64,000 bases of DNA from Nitrospina sp. (lineage in GTDB: Bacteria > Nitrospinota > Nitrospinia > Nitrospinales > VA-1). Shown here in pieces: positions 24,482 to 32,710 of this stretch. Both the position numbers and the translations under genes were made by a program. Position 1 is the first letter of the stretch, and every line of letters starts with the position of its first letter. The DNA is taken from positions 30,283-94,282 of the forward strand of contig JABHTG010000037.1 in the NCBI GenBank assembly GCA_018697205.1, written 5' to 3'. The notes beneath the pieces were generated by a model. That model searched no databases. It was not told where the DNA came from and worked only from the letters and a program-made list of their open reading frames with translations.

Positions 24482-25294
24482 TTGAATATAATTACAAAGT
24501 TTAAAAATATGTTTTCAAGTACAAGTGTTAGTGTTGCTGAGCCAGTTCCTGTTGAGGAACCTGTCTCGGTTAATACTAGCAGTGAAAAAATAAATAGAAC
24601 TTCAGAGTCAGTCGAAGATAATAAGCCTTTCTCCGAACCTGAACCTGCTGTTCGTCGAGTTATAAGAGTGCCGGCAGTCGCAGATGATATTTTTCCACCT
24701 AATGATGAAAATAATATTTTAATAAAAGCTCAACCCTCATTATCAGGTGATCAATGCCTTTTTATGGTCAACCGACCTTTATTCTTAGGGCATTCTTGGT
24801 GGTTTCCCAACTTTGAAAGCGCTGAAGGGTCACCATTGGCAGAACGCTTATTTAGCTTAGAGAATGTGGAGTCAGTCCTTATCAATGAATCTACCGCTAC
24901 AATTACGAGAAAAGATAAAAGCGTACATGACTGGAAATCTTTGGGAATCGAGATAGGTAATGTTTTACGTGGACTCCTTAAAGAAGGAGGGGCGTTGATT
25001 TCTCAGAAGATAATTAGTGAGATACCCAGTCAAGATGAAATTCAATTAGGTATTCAAAAAGCGATTGACGAAGAAGTCAATCCTGGGGTTGCTGGGCATG
25101 GAGGTCTGATTACTTTGCAACATATTAAAGGTAATACGATTACCATAAAAATGGGAGGGGGTTGTCAAGGTTGTAGTTCTGCCGATTTGACATTAAAACA
25201 AGGAATTCATGGGTCGTTTCGGAAGTTTGTTCCAACTGTTGGAGCTATTTTTGATGAGACCGATCACGCTGCCGGATTAAACCCATACTTTTAA
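24482..25294 (+). CDS. NfuA/NifU-type iron-sulfur cluster carrier
   Basis: A 270-residue protein. A disordered acidic/Pro-Val-rich N-terminus (1-75) is followed by an Nfu_N-type domain (about 80-170, with F-M-V-N-R-P-L and the F-S-L-E-N-V-E-S-V core). A NifU C-terminal domain follows (185-270), with the cluster ligands Cys228 and Cys231 in G-G-G-C-Q-G-C. Such proteins carry a 4Fe-4S cluster at the dimer interface and deliver it to clients. The cell has clear demand for clusters (radical SAM enzyme, ferredoxin, Nth). It starts with TTG after a strong AGGAGA site. The long N-terminal linker is unusual. Confidence 0.9.
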   Translation: MNIITKFKNMFSSTSVSVAEPVPVEEPVSVNTSSEKINRTSESVEDNKPFSEPEPAVRRVIRVPAVADDIFPPNDENNILIKAQPSLSGDQCLFMVNRPLFLGHSWWFPNFESAEGSPLAERLFSLENVESVLINESTATITRKDKSVHDWKSLGIEIGNVLRGLLKEGGALISQKIISEIPSQDEIQLGIQKAIDEEVNPGVAGHGGLITLQHIKGNTITIKMGGGCQGCSSADLTLKQGIHGSFRKFVPTVGAIFDETDHAAGLNPYF

Positions 25295-25308
25295 GGAATA
25301 GAAACTTT

Positions 25309-25653
25309 ATGCCCAAATTGACAAAGTTTAGAATCCAAATAGAAACTGGAAACAAGGGAATCGAAGAGCCTGTGCGGTTTAGTTTTAATAGTCATGTATT
25401 GCCTCTTGAGGATTTGTCAGGAGGAACGAATCCTGGAGAAACTCTTGAGGGTAGTTACTCTGTTAATAGCATGGCTCATTCAATGGCATTGGTTGGTCCT
25501 GAAAAGGGAACCTGGTCTATTCAAAAAATCAAAGTTGATTTCGAATGTGAAAATACCCCACCTTATTCGGTTGAATATTCTTCAGTTGAACTAGATGAAT
25601 CCCTAGAATTAGATATCTGGAAGGATCCACCACTTTCGACCTTTGATGTTTAA
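25309..25653 (+). CDS. Unknown 114-residue protein downstream of the Nfu-type gene
   Basis: A soluble, beta-rich, acidic protein without signal peptide. I recognise no domain. It begins 14 bases after the Nfu stop and is preceded by an AAGGAA site, so it is very probably co-transcribed and may work with cluster delivery. The sequence has one cysteine and regular alternation of hydrophobic and polar residues, as in a small beta sandwich. Confidence 0.65.
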   Translation: MPKLTKFRIQIETGNKGIEEPVRFSFNSHVLPLEDLSGGTNPGETLEGSYSVNSMAHSMALVGPEKGTWSIQKIKVDFECENTPPYSVEYSSVELDESLELDIWKDPPLSTFDV

Positions 25654-25775
25654 TCGTGTTCTCTTATTTTGGTTCCCAGCGGGATTAGGTGATCGAAAAT
25701 TGAAAGCAATAATTTTCTAGTTCTTTAATTATTTTTTGATTATTGGATTAAAGTTTGTTGTATAGGTTGAGTGAT

Positions 25776-26105
25776 ATGAATACAGAAACAATGCCAGAAG
25801 TTTTACCTGATATCGAGCATGAAAAAGATGAAGAAGGTTATACTAGTAAGACGTATCTCCCACTTTATAAAGTAATTATGTGGGATGATGATGTGACAAC
25901 TATGGAGTTTGTTATTCGTATGCTCACCAATCTTTTTAGAAAGGATTTTACAACAGCAGAACACTTAATGTATGAGATTCATTTTAAAGGCGCTGCTCAT
26001 GTAGAAACACTACCTCTTGAGCAGGCTGAGTTTAAAGTAGAACAGGTTCACTCTGCAGCTGCTATAGAGCAGTTTCCTTTTCGTTGCACTATTGAACCGG
26101 TTTAA
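25776..26105 (+). CDS. clpS: ATP-dependent Clp protease adaptor ClpS
   Basis: A 109-residue adaptor that hands N-degron proteins to ClpA/ClpP. The ClpS core is plain: Y-K-V-I-M-W-D-D-D, then M-E-F-V-I-R-M-L, then the hydrophobic pocket helices and the P-F-R-C-T-I-E-P end strand. An acidic N-terminal tail of about 30 residues precedes it, as usual. I chose the ATG at 25776; a TTG at 25755 would add seven residues. No clpA lies next to it. The gene faces gltA and ends 6 bases from it. Confidence 0.9.
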   Translation: MNTETMPEVLPDIEHEKDEEGYTSKTYLPLYKVIMWDDDVTTMEFVIRMLTNLFRKDFTTAEHLMYEIHFKGAAHVETLPLEQAEFKVEQVHSAAAIEQFPFRCTIEPV

Positions 26106-26111
26106 CCTGTA

Positions 26112-27398
26112 TTATCTGCTTTCAATAGGGATATAATCTCTGGTTTTTACACCAGTGTATATCTGCCTAGGTCGCCCAATCCGAAAATCATCGTCTTTTT
26201 GTAATTCCTTCCATTGAGCAATCCAACCAGGTAAGCGCCCCATGGCAAACATAACAGGAAACATGTTAACCGGAAAATTGATTGCTTTGTAGATTAGACC
26301 AGAATAAAAATCTACATTAGGGTAAAGTTTTTTCTCGATAAAATAATCTTCCTTGAGGGCAATTTCCTCCAACTCGAGAGCAATATCTAATAAAGGTTCG
26401 CTAGTGGAGAAATTTTTTAAAACTTTATCGGCCATTGCTTTAATGATCTTTGATCTGGGATCAAAGTTTTTGTACACCCGATGTCCAAACCCCATAAGGC
26501 GGAAGGGATCATTGGGGTCTTTTGCTTTTTTTACATATTTCTGAACATCTCCTCCATCGTCATATATTTTTTGAAGCATCTCTATGACTGCTTGGTTGGC
26601 TCCACCGTGAAGCGGCCCCCACAAAGCATAGATTGCTGCTGATATTGAAGCAAAAAGATTACACATTGAGCTACCTACTAGTCTGACAGAACTAGTAGAG
26701 CAGTTTTGTTCGTGATCGGCATGAAGAATGAGTAGTACTTCTAAGGCCTTAGCTATGACCGGGTCCACTTCATATTGTTCGCAAGGTGTCGCAAACATCA
26801 TTTTTAAAAAATTAGTTGGATAGCTCAGTGAATTATCTGGGTAGGGAAGAGGTTGCCCGATAGACTTTTTATAGCTGTATGCGGCGATAGTGGGTAATTT
26901 AGCTATAAGTCGATGAATGGCTATCTCCACTTCCTGATCATCACGAACGCTTAGTTCATTTTGATAGAAAGTTGCTAGTGATCCAACAACCGCGCTGCAT
27001 ACAGCCATAGGGTGAGAATTAATCGGAAAACCGTCATAAAATCTTTTAATCGATTCATGAACCATTGAGTGATGGGTGATATTATGATTGAAGTCTGTAA
27101 GCTGTTGGGAGTTTGGGAGTATTCCGTATATAAGTAGATATGCAGTTTCAATAAAGGTACTTTTTTCGGCTAACTGGTCAATAGGGATGCCTCTATATAA
27201 AAGAATACCTTTTTCACCATCAAGAAAAGTTATAGAGCTTTTGCAAGAACCTGTGCTCATGAACCCTGGGTCGAAGGTAATCAAGCCTGTTTCTTTTCGG
27301 AGCTTTCCAATATCGATTGCCTTCTCTCCAAAGCTTCCTTCGATAACTGGGAATTCATAAGTTTTGCCTTGATAGATGACCTTTGCTGTGTCAGCCAT
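26112..27398 (-). CDS. gltA: Citrate synthase
   Basis: A 428-residue enzyme of the hexameric type II (proteobacterial) length, joining acetyl-CoA and oxaloacetate. The three catalytic regions are visible: His in G-P-L-H-G-G-A-N, His in G-F-G-H-R-V-Y-K, and Asp in N-V-D-F-Y-S-G. The conserved H-A-D-H-E-Q-N-C-S-T-S segment is also intact. A strong GGAGG site lies just before the ATG. It is a single-gene unit, convergent with clpS and divergent from the symporter gene. The neighbourhood does not tell whether the cycle runs oxidatively or reductively. Confidence 0.97.
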   Translation of the reverse strand: MADTAKVIYQGKTYEFPVIEGSFGEKAIDIGKLRKETGLITFDPGFMSTGSCKSSITFLDGEKGILLYRGIPIDQLAEKSTFIETAYLLIYGILPNSQQLTDFNHNITHHSMVHESIKRFYDGFPINSHPMAVCSAVVGSLATFYQNELSVRDDQEVEIAIHRLIAKLPTIAAYSYKKSIGQPLPYPDNSLSYPTNFLKMMFATPCEQYEVDPVIAKALEVLLILHADHEQNCSTSSVRLVGSSMCNLFASISAAIYALWGPLHGGANQAVIEMLQKIYDDGGDVQKYVKKAKDPNDPFRLMGFGHRVYKNFDPRSKIIKAMADKVLKNFSTSEPLLDIALELEEIALKEDYFIEKKLYPNVDFYSGLIYKAINFPVNMFPVMFAMGRLPGWIAQWKELQKDDDFRIGRPRQIYTGVKTRDYIPIESR

Positions 27399-27581
27399 AA
27401 ACCTCCTTCTCCAAGATGAAAAGTCTTATAAAATATTTCTGCTATTTTTAAGCGTGTTCATTATACTTGGTACATGTATTATAACGTTTAAGAAATCTTT
27501 GAGAACCATTGTTTTGCAGATTTTAGTCTATTTTTATTGATGGGTTCGTCACTTCAACTATAAGAGTCTTAAAAGGGTTTT

Positions 27582-28814
27582 ATGAAAAATAATAATATAT
27601 TGCTCTATTTGATGTTAATAGGTATTTCAACCGGAGGACTTTGTGGTTGGGTTTTTGGTAAAGAGATGCTAGTAGTCGATTGGATCGGCGAAATGTTTCT
27701 CGATGCTCTTAAAATGCTAGTTATCCCACTTATTGTCTCATCTATGATTGTTGGTATTACTGGCCTAGGTGATATTCGTAAAGTTGGTAAGGCTGGGACG
27801 ATTACCCTTGTATATTTTTTATCAACTTCCGGCATTGCTGTAATAGCTGGAATTATTGTAGTCAATATTATGCAACCTGGTTTAGGAGTAGAATTAACTT
27901 CAGATATTCCTGCAAAAGTAGCTGATAAAGAATCAATTGGGATGACAGATATACTTAAAAGTTTTGTCACACCCAATCTCTTTCAATCTATGGCTAAAAT
28001 GGAAATCTTACCGATTATTATGTTTTCTCTTGTATTTGGAGGAGTGCTTACTACTTTAGGTGAAAAGGGGAAATTGGTGATCTCTGTTTTTGATGGGATC
28101 AACATGGCTATTATGAAAATTGTTCATATTGTAATGTATTTTGCTCCTCTGGGAGTATTCGCTTTAGTTTCCTCTAAGTTGGGTGCTGCAGGGGGAGGAG
28201 ATTTGTTTCTTTTAGAATTACTTAAGATTGGAAAGTTTGCTGTCACAGTTATATTAGGCTTAATGATTCACGCATTGATTACCCTGCCTGCTATTTTGTA
28301 CTTTGTTGCGAAAAAAAACCCATTAACATACTTTAAAAATATGAGTAGTGCTTTAACAACAGCTCTTTCTACTGCTAGCAGTGCAGCTACTTTGCCGGTG
28401 ACTATCGAGTGTGTTGAGGAAGAAAATAGAATTTCGAGACGTACCACTCTTTTTGTAATTCCGTTGGGTGCTACGGTAAATATGAACGGAACCGCTCTTT
28501 ATGAATCGATAGCTGCGATTTTTATTGCTCAAATGATTGGTGTTCATCTTGGATTAGGAGATCAGGTCTTGATTTTTTTAACCGCCACTCTTGCAGCTAT
28601 AGGGGCGGCTGGTATTCCTGAAGCTGGTCTTGTGACAATGGTAATTGTTTTACAAGCTGTTGGTCTTCCTTTAGAGGGTATCGGTATGCTCCTTTCTATT
28701 GACTGGTTTCTGGATCGTATAAGGACATCCGTTAATGTTTGGGGTGACTCAATTGGAGCTGCGGTGGTTGATCGTTTGGAAGGGAAAGATTCTAAGAAAG
28801 GAGAGTTCTCATGA
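27582..28814 (+). CDS. Dicarboxylate/amino acid:cation symporter (DAACS)
   Basis: A 410-residue sodium- or proton-coupled transporter of the GltP/DctA/GltPh family. Eight membrane helices and two re-entrant hairpins are expected. Visible are the serine-rich HP1 segment (S-T-A-S-S-A-A-T-L-P), the N-M-D-G-T-type cation motif, here N-M-N-G-T, and the HP2 region with A-A-G-I-P-E-A-G. Asn in place of Asp in that motif occurs in other family members and may alter coupling. Substrates in the family are glutamate, aspartate or C4-dicarboxylates. The stop overlaps the TauE/SafE gene by 4 bases. Confidence 0.92.
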   Translation: MKNNNILLYLMLIGISTGGLCGWVFGKEMLVVDWIGEMFLDALKMLVIPLIVSSMIVGITGLGDIRKVGKAGTITLVYFLSTSGIAVIAGIIVVNIMQPGLGVELTSDIPAKVADKESIGMTDILKSFVTPNLFQSMAKMEILPIIMFSLVFGGVLTTLGEKGKLVISVFDGINMAIMKIVHIVMYFAPLGVFALVSSKLGAAGGGDLFLLELLKIGKFAVTVILGLMIHALITLPAILYFVAKKNPLTYFKNMSSALTTALSTASSAATLPVTIECVEEENRISRRTTLFVIPLGATVNMNGTALYESIAAIFIAQMIGVHLGLGDQVLIFLTATLAAIGAAGIPEAGLVTMVIVLQAVGLPLEGIGMLLSIDWFLDRIRTSVNVWGDSIGAAVVDRLEGKDSKKGEFS

Positions 28815-29170
28815 TAGTTCCAGTTGCACTCGGCATGATTATTGGTTTTTTGTCATCTGGATCTGGATTGGGGGGTGGGTTTCTAGTTGTCCCATTTCTT
28901 ATTCAGTTAGGAAAAGAAGTAAAAGTTGCTGTTGGTACTTCATTTTTGTTTATTCTCATGGTTGCTATTTCATCTTTATTTGGGCATGCAAAACTGGGTA
29001 ACGTAGACTGGAAGGCAGGTAGCCTTCTTGCAATCGGTGGAATAATTGGGGCACAAGCAGGGCCATTAATTCTAGAAAATATTTCTGATCAAAGCTTTAA
29101 ACGTTTTTTTGCAGTTGTCCTCATTGGAACTGGGGCTTGGTTATTTTATCAGTCTCGTGCGGTCTCATAA
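28811..29170 (+). CDS. Half-size TauE/SafE-type membrane protein
   Basis: A 119-residue protein with about four hydrophobic helices and the TauE/SafE motif G-x-G-G-G-F-L-V-V-P near the start, followed by the G-T-S motif. Full family members have two such halves and about 250 residues. Here only one half is present and the next frame stops soon after, so it would have to dimerise or is a natural half-size form. The family exports sulfite, sulfoacetate or other organic anions. It is coupled to the upstream symporter gene. Confidence 0.8.
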   Translation: MIVPVALGMIIGFLSSGSGLGGGFLVVPFLIQLGKEVKVAVGTSFLFILMVAISSLFGHAKLGNVDWKAGSLLAIGGIIGAQAGPLILENISDQSFKRFFAVVLIGTGAWLFYQSRAVS

Positions 29171-29184
29171 GATTAAGAGTTAGT

Positions 29185-29604
29185 TTATTCCTTCCGAACT
29201 CCACGCACTAGCCTAACAGCGAAGGGTCCATCGCCAAGCTTATTAATCCAACTCGAACGTCCTTTAACTAGGCTAAACATCATTGCTCGTTCCCCATTTA
29301 CAGTGTCGGTCCAGGAGCAATCAGCGCCACCTTGTTCAAAGATTTTGTGGATGTGAATTTCATTTTTACCAAAATCTCGATTACTAAAACTTTTGTCGAA
29401 TATTGTTTTTATATCTTCGAGTTTTGGAATCCTCCAGTCATTGTACCCTCCCACTTTTGTTTCATTTTGCTCTTTTGCTAATTTTTGTGATTTTTCTAGA
29501 TGCATCCAACGTCCTGTTAGTTGCCTCGAGTCTTTTTTCTGCCATGTTAGGGCGGTTTCTATATCTGTAATGGTACCATCTTGGTTGTCATTGAATCTGG
29601 ACAT
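29185..29604 (-). CDS. DUF1566 (Lcl-C-like) protein
   Basis: A 139-residue protein made almost entirely of one DUF1566 domain: T-x-T-W-Q-K, then G-G-Y-N-D-W-R-I-P-K-L-E-D-I, then the end strand F-A-V-R-L-V-R-G. The fold is related to C-type-lectin/FGE-like domains. There is no signal peptide, which is unusual because most such domains are exported. A second, diverged copy lies at 56508-56990. It is convergent with the TauE/SafE gene. The function is unknown. Confidence 0.8.
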   Translation of the reverse strand: MSRFNDNQDGTITDIETALTWQKKDSRQLTGRWMHLEKSQKLAKEQNETKVGGYNDWRIPKLEDIKTIFDKSFSNRDFGKNEIHIHKIFEQGGADCSWTDTVNGERAMMFSLVKGRSSWINKLGDGPFAVRLVRGVRKE

Positions 29605-29863
29605 TTTACCTCGTGGATATATTAATGATTTATTGAGGGTAATTATAGTAAAGCTTGGATAATTTTACACTATGTAATATTTAGGAAATGATGAGTCATA
29701 ATTTTCGTAATTAGGAGTTAAATAAAATTTAGGGGAGTTAATTCCTTTAATTATATATAAAAAGTGAGGACGATTTCTTGCGACTTCGTGTGATAACTTC
29801 TTAACCAGTGATATGTAAGTTGTTCAAGTTACAAATCAATAGACTATGTGATTTTGATTATTT

Positions 29864-30310
29864 TTATTTATGTTTAAGAAATTCTAAGCCTTGAAACTCA
29901 TACTGTAGTTTTTTTGGAAATTTTATAGAAAAAAAAGTTTTATCGTATGGAGGTTCAAGTGCTTTAGCGATTACCTTTCTCAAGTCGTACGGTGTCTCCT
30001 CACAAGATCGATAAAGGCATAGGTGGACCATTATCCCAATACTTGGCTTACGTTTAAATATTAACCCCAAAATATCTCTGTTATTAAAGAAAAACTGTAA
30101 GACAAAGTCTTCATGCTCGACTTTAAATACTCCTCCTCTGGATAATTTAGTTAAATCAATTTTGCTAGGAACAGTAATAATATCTTCGGCCTGTTGGTTA
30201 AAGGATATTATATCTTGGGAGTAAACGTTATCTGTCAAAGCGAATATTAGATATATTATGACTATGTATATGGCTAAGTATTTAACCTTAGTTGTTTTGA
30301 TAGAAAACAT
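29864..30310 (-). CDS. Unknown exported or membrane-anchored protein
   Basis: A 148-residue protein with one N-terminal hydrophobic helix (about 12-27), cut or kept near V-Y-S. The rest is a mixed alpha/beta domain with two cysteines (C-L-Y-R-S-C) that could form a short disulfide loop. I do not recognise a family. It stands alone, with an AT-rich leader upstream and about 260 bases before the DUF1566 gene. Confidence 0.55.
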   Translation of the reverse strand: MFSIKTTKVKYLAIYIVIIYLIFALTDNVYSQDIISFNQQAEDIITVPSKIDLTKLSRGGVFKVEHEDFVLQFFFNNRDILGLIFKRKPSIGIMVHLCLYRSCEETPYDLRKVIAKALEPPYDKTFFSIKFPKKLQYEFQGLEFLKHK

Positions 30311-30423
30311 TCGTGTGGTGTGATTGTTATTTGTTATTATTAAAAATTCCGCAAAGTACGGGCTGAAATATTTAGCAAACGTTCGAGAAAGTGTAATTTT
30401 ACAGAGAAAATGCTGCGGAAGGT

Positions 30424-30457
30424 AAAAAAAAGCCGACAGGAAATTCCTGTCGGCTTT
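30424..30457 (-). terminator. Rho-independent terminator of the 30488 gene
   Basis: A nearly perfect inverted repeat (arms 30429-30442 and 30444-30457, core AGCCGACAGGA) is followed on the minus strand by a run of Ts. It lies about 30 bases past the stop codon of the exported-protein gene. Confidence 0.93.
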
Positions 30458-30487
30458 AGATTTTAAAACTTAGAGAATTAACATAGA

Positions 30488-30967
30488 TTATTGCATTGCA
30501 GGACCAGTAAGAGTTGGATGATACTCTTCACACTGAGCATTGGAAATTACTGGTTCAGATAAGAAACCTTTTCGGTTCTGATTCATTTGAGCACGGTATG
30601 CTCCAGTGGTATTCTCTCCGCCACAGTCACCAGCGACTAAACCCCGAACCTGAGCTTCCTCAACTGTTTTCGCTGCCTTCCATGACTGTTCGGTTTGAGA
30701 CTGACCCCATTGGAAGTCTGCCCCGCCACCGTTTCCAGCGTTGCTTAAGGATCGACCGGCACCAGATCTTATGTTTACCCTGCTTGTAGCGATGCGGTCT
30801 GCGGCACCAATTTGCATCTGAGTTCGAAATACAGGGCCTGAAGTTCTAGCAGACATCAAACTCTGGTCTACTTGTCCATAAGCACCCGGTACCATATCGT
30901 CAGCACTTGCTGTGCCTACCAAGGCCACCAACCCTAACGCTAGTGTAATTCCTATTAACTTTCTCAT
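30488..30967 (-). CDS. Small exported protein, paralogue A of an unknown family
   Basis: 159 residues with a clean signal peptide (cleaved after A-S-A, about residue 22). The mature protein of 137 residues is Gly/Asn/Gln-rich, with two cysteines (Cys115, Cys146) that can form a disulfide. Blocks shared with the 31505 gene include S-G-A-G-R-S-L-S-N, G-N-G-G-G-A-D-F-Q-W-G and Y-R-A-Q-M-N-Q-N-R-K-G-F. A strong AGGGGAGG ribosome site and its own hairpin terminator suggest high expression as a single gene. No known domain is recognised. The conserved blocks could be a binding or assembly surface. Confidence 0.8.
   Translation of the reverse strand: MRKLIGITLALGLVALVGTASADDMVPGAYGQVDQSLMSARTSGPVFRTQMQIGAADRIATSRVNIRSGAGRSLSNAGNGGGADFQWGQSQTEQSWKAAKTVEEAQVRGLVAGDCGGENTTGAYRAQMNQNRKGFLSEPVISNAQCEEYHPTLTGPAMQ
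30563..30599. repeat. 37-base exact match to 31565-31601
   Basis: These 37 bases inside paralogue A are identical to 31565-31601 in paralogue B, including third codon positions, while flanking bases differ. This points to recent duplication, gene conversion or strong codon selection. Confidence 0.9.
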
Positions 30968-30974
30968 TCTTAAG

Positions 30975-30982
30975 CCTCCCCT
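30975..30982 (-). promoter_or_regulatory. Strong ribosome binding site of paralogue A
   Basis: On the minus strand AGGGGAGG ends 7 bases before the ATG at 30967. It is one of the best sites in the window and fits a highly translated exported protein. Confidence 0.75.
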
Positions 30983-31294
30983 AAAAATGATTACTAATTA
31001 GCTAAGTACACGAAAAGTTTATAAAATAATACAACTTAATTAGTACCAAGCCTTTTCCACCCATTCATCAGATATATTCTGATGTATTTGTGATTTTTAA
31101 GCCGTGGCTTACTAGTAAAAGGCCACGAAACTAAGTATTTATGAGTAAAATTTATAGGCAAAAGAGGTAATTGTCAATAGATAAAATGCTTATATTTTGT
31201 AGGAATTATGCTTAATTTTTTTAAGGATGGAAAAAACTGTTAAATTGCATGGTTATTGAAAGTATATAGTCCCAAAAGGAGTTAGAGTATATAT
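30983..31294. other. Intergenic region upstream of paralogue A
   Basis: An AT-rich stretch that must hold the minus-strand promoter of the 30488 gene. TATTAT- and TATAAA-like boxes are present, but no well-spaced -35/-10 pair stands out. I see no gene of normal size in it. Confidence 0.45.
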
Positions 31295-31426
31295 ATGTTG
31301 GTGAGTATTTTTAGATGTTGGCATGTATATTGGAAGGAATTTGGGAGGGAGTTTGCTCAGTCTTATAAAAAGTTTCAAGTGGTGCCAGCTAAAAGCAAAT
31401 ATAATAAAGTGTTTTGCTATATATAA
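31295..31426 (+). CDS. Possible 43-residue small protein
   Basis: An ATG-to-TAA frame of 43 aromatic- and Lys-rich residues (starts M-L-V-S-I-F-R-C-W-H). An AAAAGGAG sequence lies upstream, but 13-14 bases before the ATG, which is rather far. There is no similarity I recognise. It ends just before the terminator of the convergent paralogue B gene. It may be chance. Confidence 0.25.
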   Translation: MLVSIFRCWHVYWKEFGREFAQSYKKFQVVPAKSKYNKVFCYI

Positions 31427-31435
31427 TATTTGAAT

Positions 31436-31473
31436 AAAAAAAAGCCGATGGGAACGGCTTGCCCCATCGGCTT
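31436..31473 (-). terminator. Rho-independent terminator of the 31505 gene
   Basis: Arms 31442-31452 and 31463-31473 (AAGCCGATGGG with its complement) enclose a 10-base loop and are followed on the minus strand by a T run. The stem resembles that of the paralogue A terminator, so gene and terminator may have been duplicated together. Confidence 0.92.
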
Positions 31474-31504
31474 AATTCAATAGGATATTTCAGATAATCA
31501 ACTC

Positions 31505-31978
31505 TTACTGAAGAGTTTTATGGTTCTCGTGACACTGAGATTGTGGTACTAAAGGCTCTGTCATGAAACCTTTTCGGTTCTGATTCATTTGAGCACGGTA
31601 TTTCCCATCAGAGTTATCACCTTGACAGTCTGATGCAGTTATACCATGCGCCATAGCTTCTTCGTAGGTCTTAGCTGCTTTCCAAGAATTCTCTTGTTGA
31701 GACGAGCCCCACTGGAAGTCTGCTCCACCACCGTTACCAGAGTTACTCAATGAACGACCTGCACCAGATCTTTGATTTATATAGTTTGCATGTGCTCGGT
31801 CATTTGCGCCAATTTGTACCTGGGTGCGGAATGCCGTTCCTGAAGTTTTGCCAATATTCATTACTTGAGAAGCAGATAAATTTGTATATGCGCCTGGACG
31901 TACGTCATCAGCACTAGCGTTCATTGCGCTGAAGCTCAATAATAAAGATGCTGCTAGAATCGTCATCACTCTTTTCAT
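31505..31978 (-). CDS. Small exported protein, paralogue B of an unknown family
   Basis: 157 residues with signal peptide (cleaved near A-S-A, about residue 23). The mature form is closely similar to the 30488 product along its whole length. It keeps both cysteines (Cys118, Cys149) and the G-N-G-G-G-A-D-F-Q-W-G block, and ends Q-C-H-E-N-H-K-T-L-Q. An AAGGGGA site precedes the ATG and it has its own terminator. The tandem arrangement with separate signals implies two independently expressed copies. The function is unknown; a periplasmic or surface role is likely. Confidence 0.8.
   Translation of the reverse strand: MKRVMTILAASLLLSFSAMNASADDVRPGAYTNLSASQVMNIGKTSGTAFRTQVQIGANDRAHANYINQRSGAGRSLSNSGNGGGADFQWGSSQQENSWKAAKTYEEAMAHGITASDCQGDNSDGKYRAQMNQNRKGFMTEPLVPQSQCHENHKTLQ
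31565..31601. repeat. 37-base exact match to 30563-30599
   Basis: The second copy of the identical 37-base block shared by the two paralogous exported-protein genes. It encodes the Y-R-A-Q-M-N-Q-N-R-K-G-F stretch. Confidence 0.9.
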
Positions 31979-32324
31979 AATATAAAGTCCCCTTAAAGTT
32001 TGGTTGAGGTCTAAACTAATAGAATACTAACAACTTGACTTTATTTAATGTATAGGTGTAATTCTGATTTTTTAATAAACATTATTCTTATAGATGCTAG
32101 GGGTTTTCTTATATTTTATTTAATTTATTGAATTATGTTGATTGGTAGTAAAATTTATTAATTTTTTTATAGTTTTATTTTATTGTAAAAAAATTCTTAC
32201 TTTAAACTTTAGTATTTTGATTGATGTATCTTAAGAAATTTATATGTAATTTTTTTTTAGGTTGGTTTATAATTCTATTTATCAACGATTTTTTCTTCAC
32301 AAACCACTTATTTGAGCTTGGGTG
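31979..32324. other. Divergent intergenic region
   Basis: About 345 very AT-rich bases between paralogue B (minus) and the DUF2203 gene (plus). It must contain both promoters. I see no RNA gene, repeat or small coding frame that I can support. Confidence 0.45.
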
Positions 32325-32708
32325 ATGACTATTCAAAATAAATTTTTTTCGGTAGAAGAGGCCAACGCATTTATTCCTAAACTACTGATTGATATTCCAA
32401 AAATTCAAGAATTGATGAAAAGTTTAGTTAGCCAATTCCCGGACGTAAGTAAAGCAAGGGAAAAAGCCCAACTAAATGGTGGGAGCTTGCAGGGAGCTGA
32501 TTACATTAACTGTGTCCTGCAAATCAACTACTTAACTGAAGAGCTTGAAAATAAGGGTTGTATTTTAAAAGGTATTGAGCACGGCCTCGTAGATTTTCCT
32601 TCCTTAAGAGGTGGAAAAGAGGTTTATCTTTGTTGGAAAAATCCGGAAAAAAGGATTGAATATTGGCATGATATTTTGTCAGGTTTTAGTGGACGGCAAA
32701 GAATATGA
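32325..32708 (+). CDS. DUF2203 family protein
   Basis: A 127-residue helical protein with the family landmarks: F-x-x-x-E-A-N-x-x-I-P-x-L near the start, and G-L-V-D-F-P-S-L-R-G-G-K-E-V-Y-L-C-W near the end. The family is widespread and uncharacterised, although the D-F-P ... L-C-W core is highly conserved. I use the ATG at 32325; a GTG lies just before it. The stop is almost back to back with that of the convergent phosphatase gene. Confidence 0.88.
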   Translation: MTIQNKFFSVEEANAFIPKLLIDIPKIQELMKSLVSQFPDVSKAREKAQLNGGSLQGADYINCVLQINYLTEELENKGCILKGIEHGLVDFPSLRGGKEVYLCWKNPEKRIEYWHDILSGFSGRQRI

Positions 32709-32710
32709 TC

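Noticed and set aside
28811-29170. Pseudogene remnant of a TauE/SafE transporter
   Set aside because: The frame is intact, with proper start, coupling and helices; no second half follows in other frames that I can see. Half-size forms are known.
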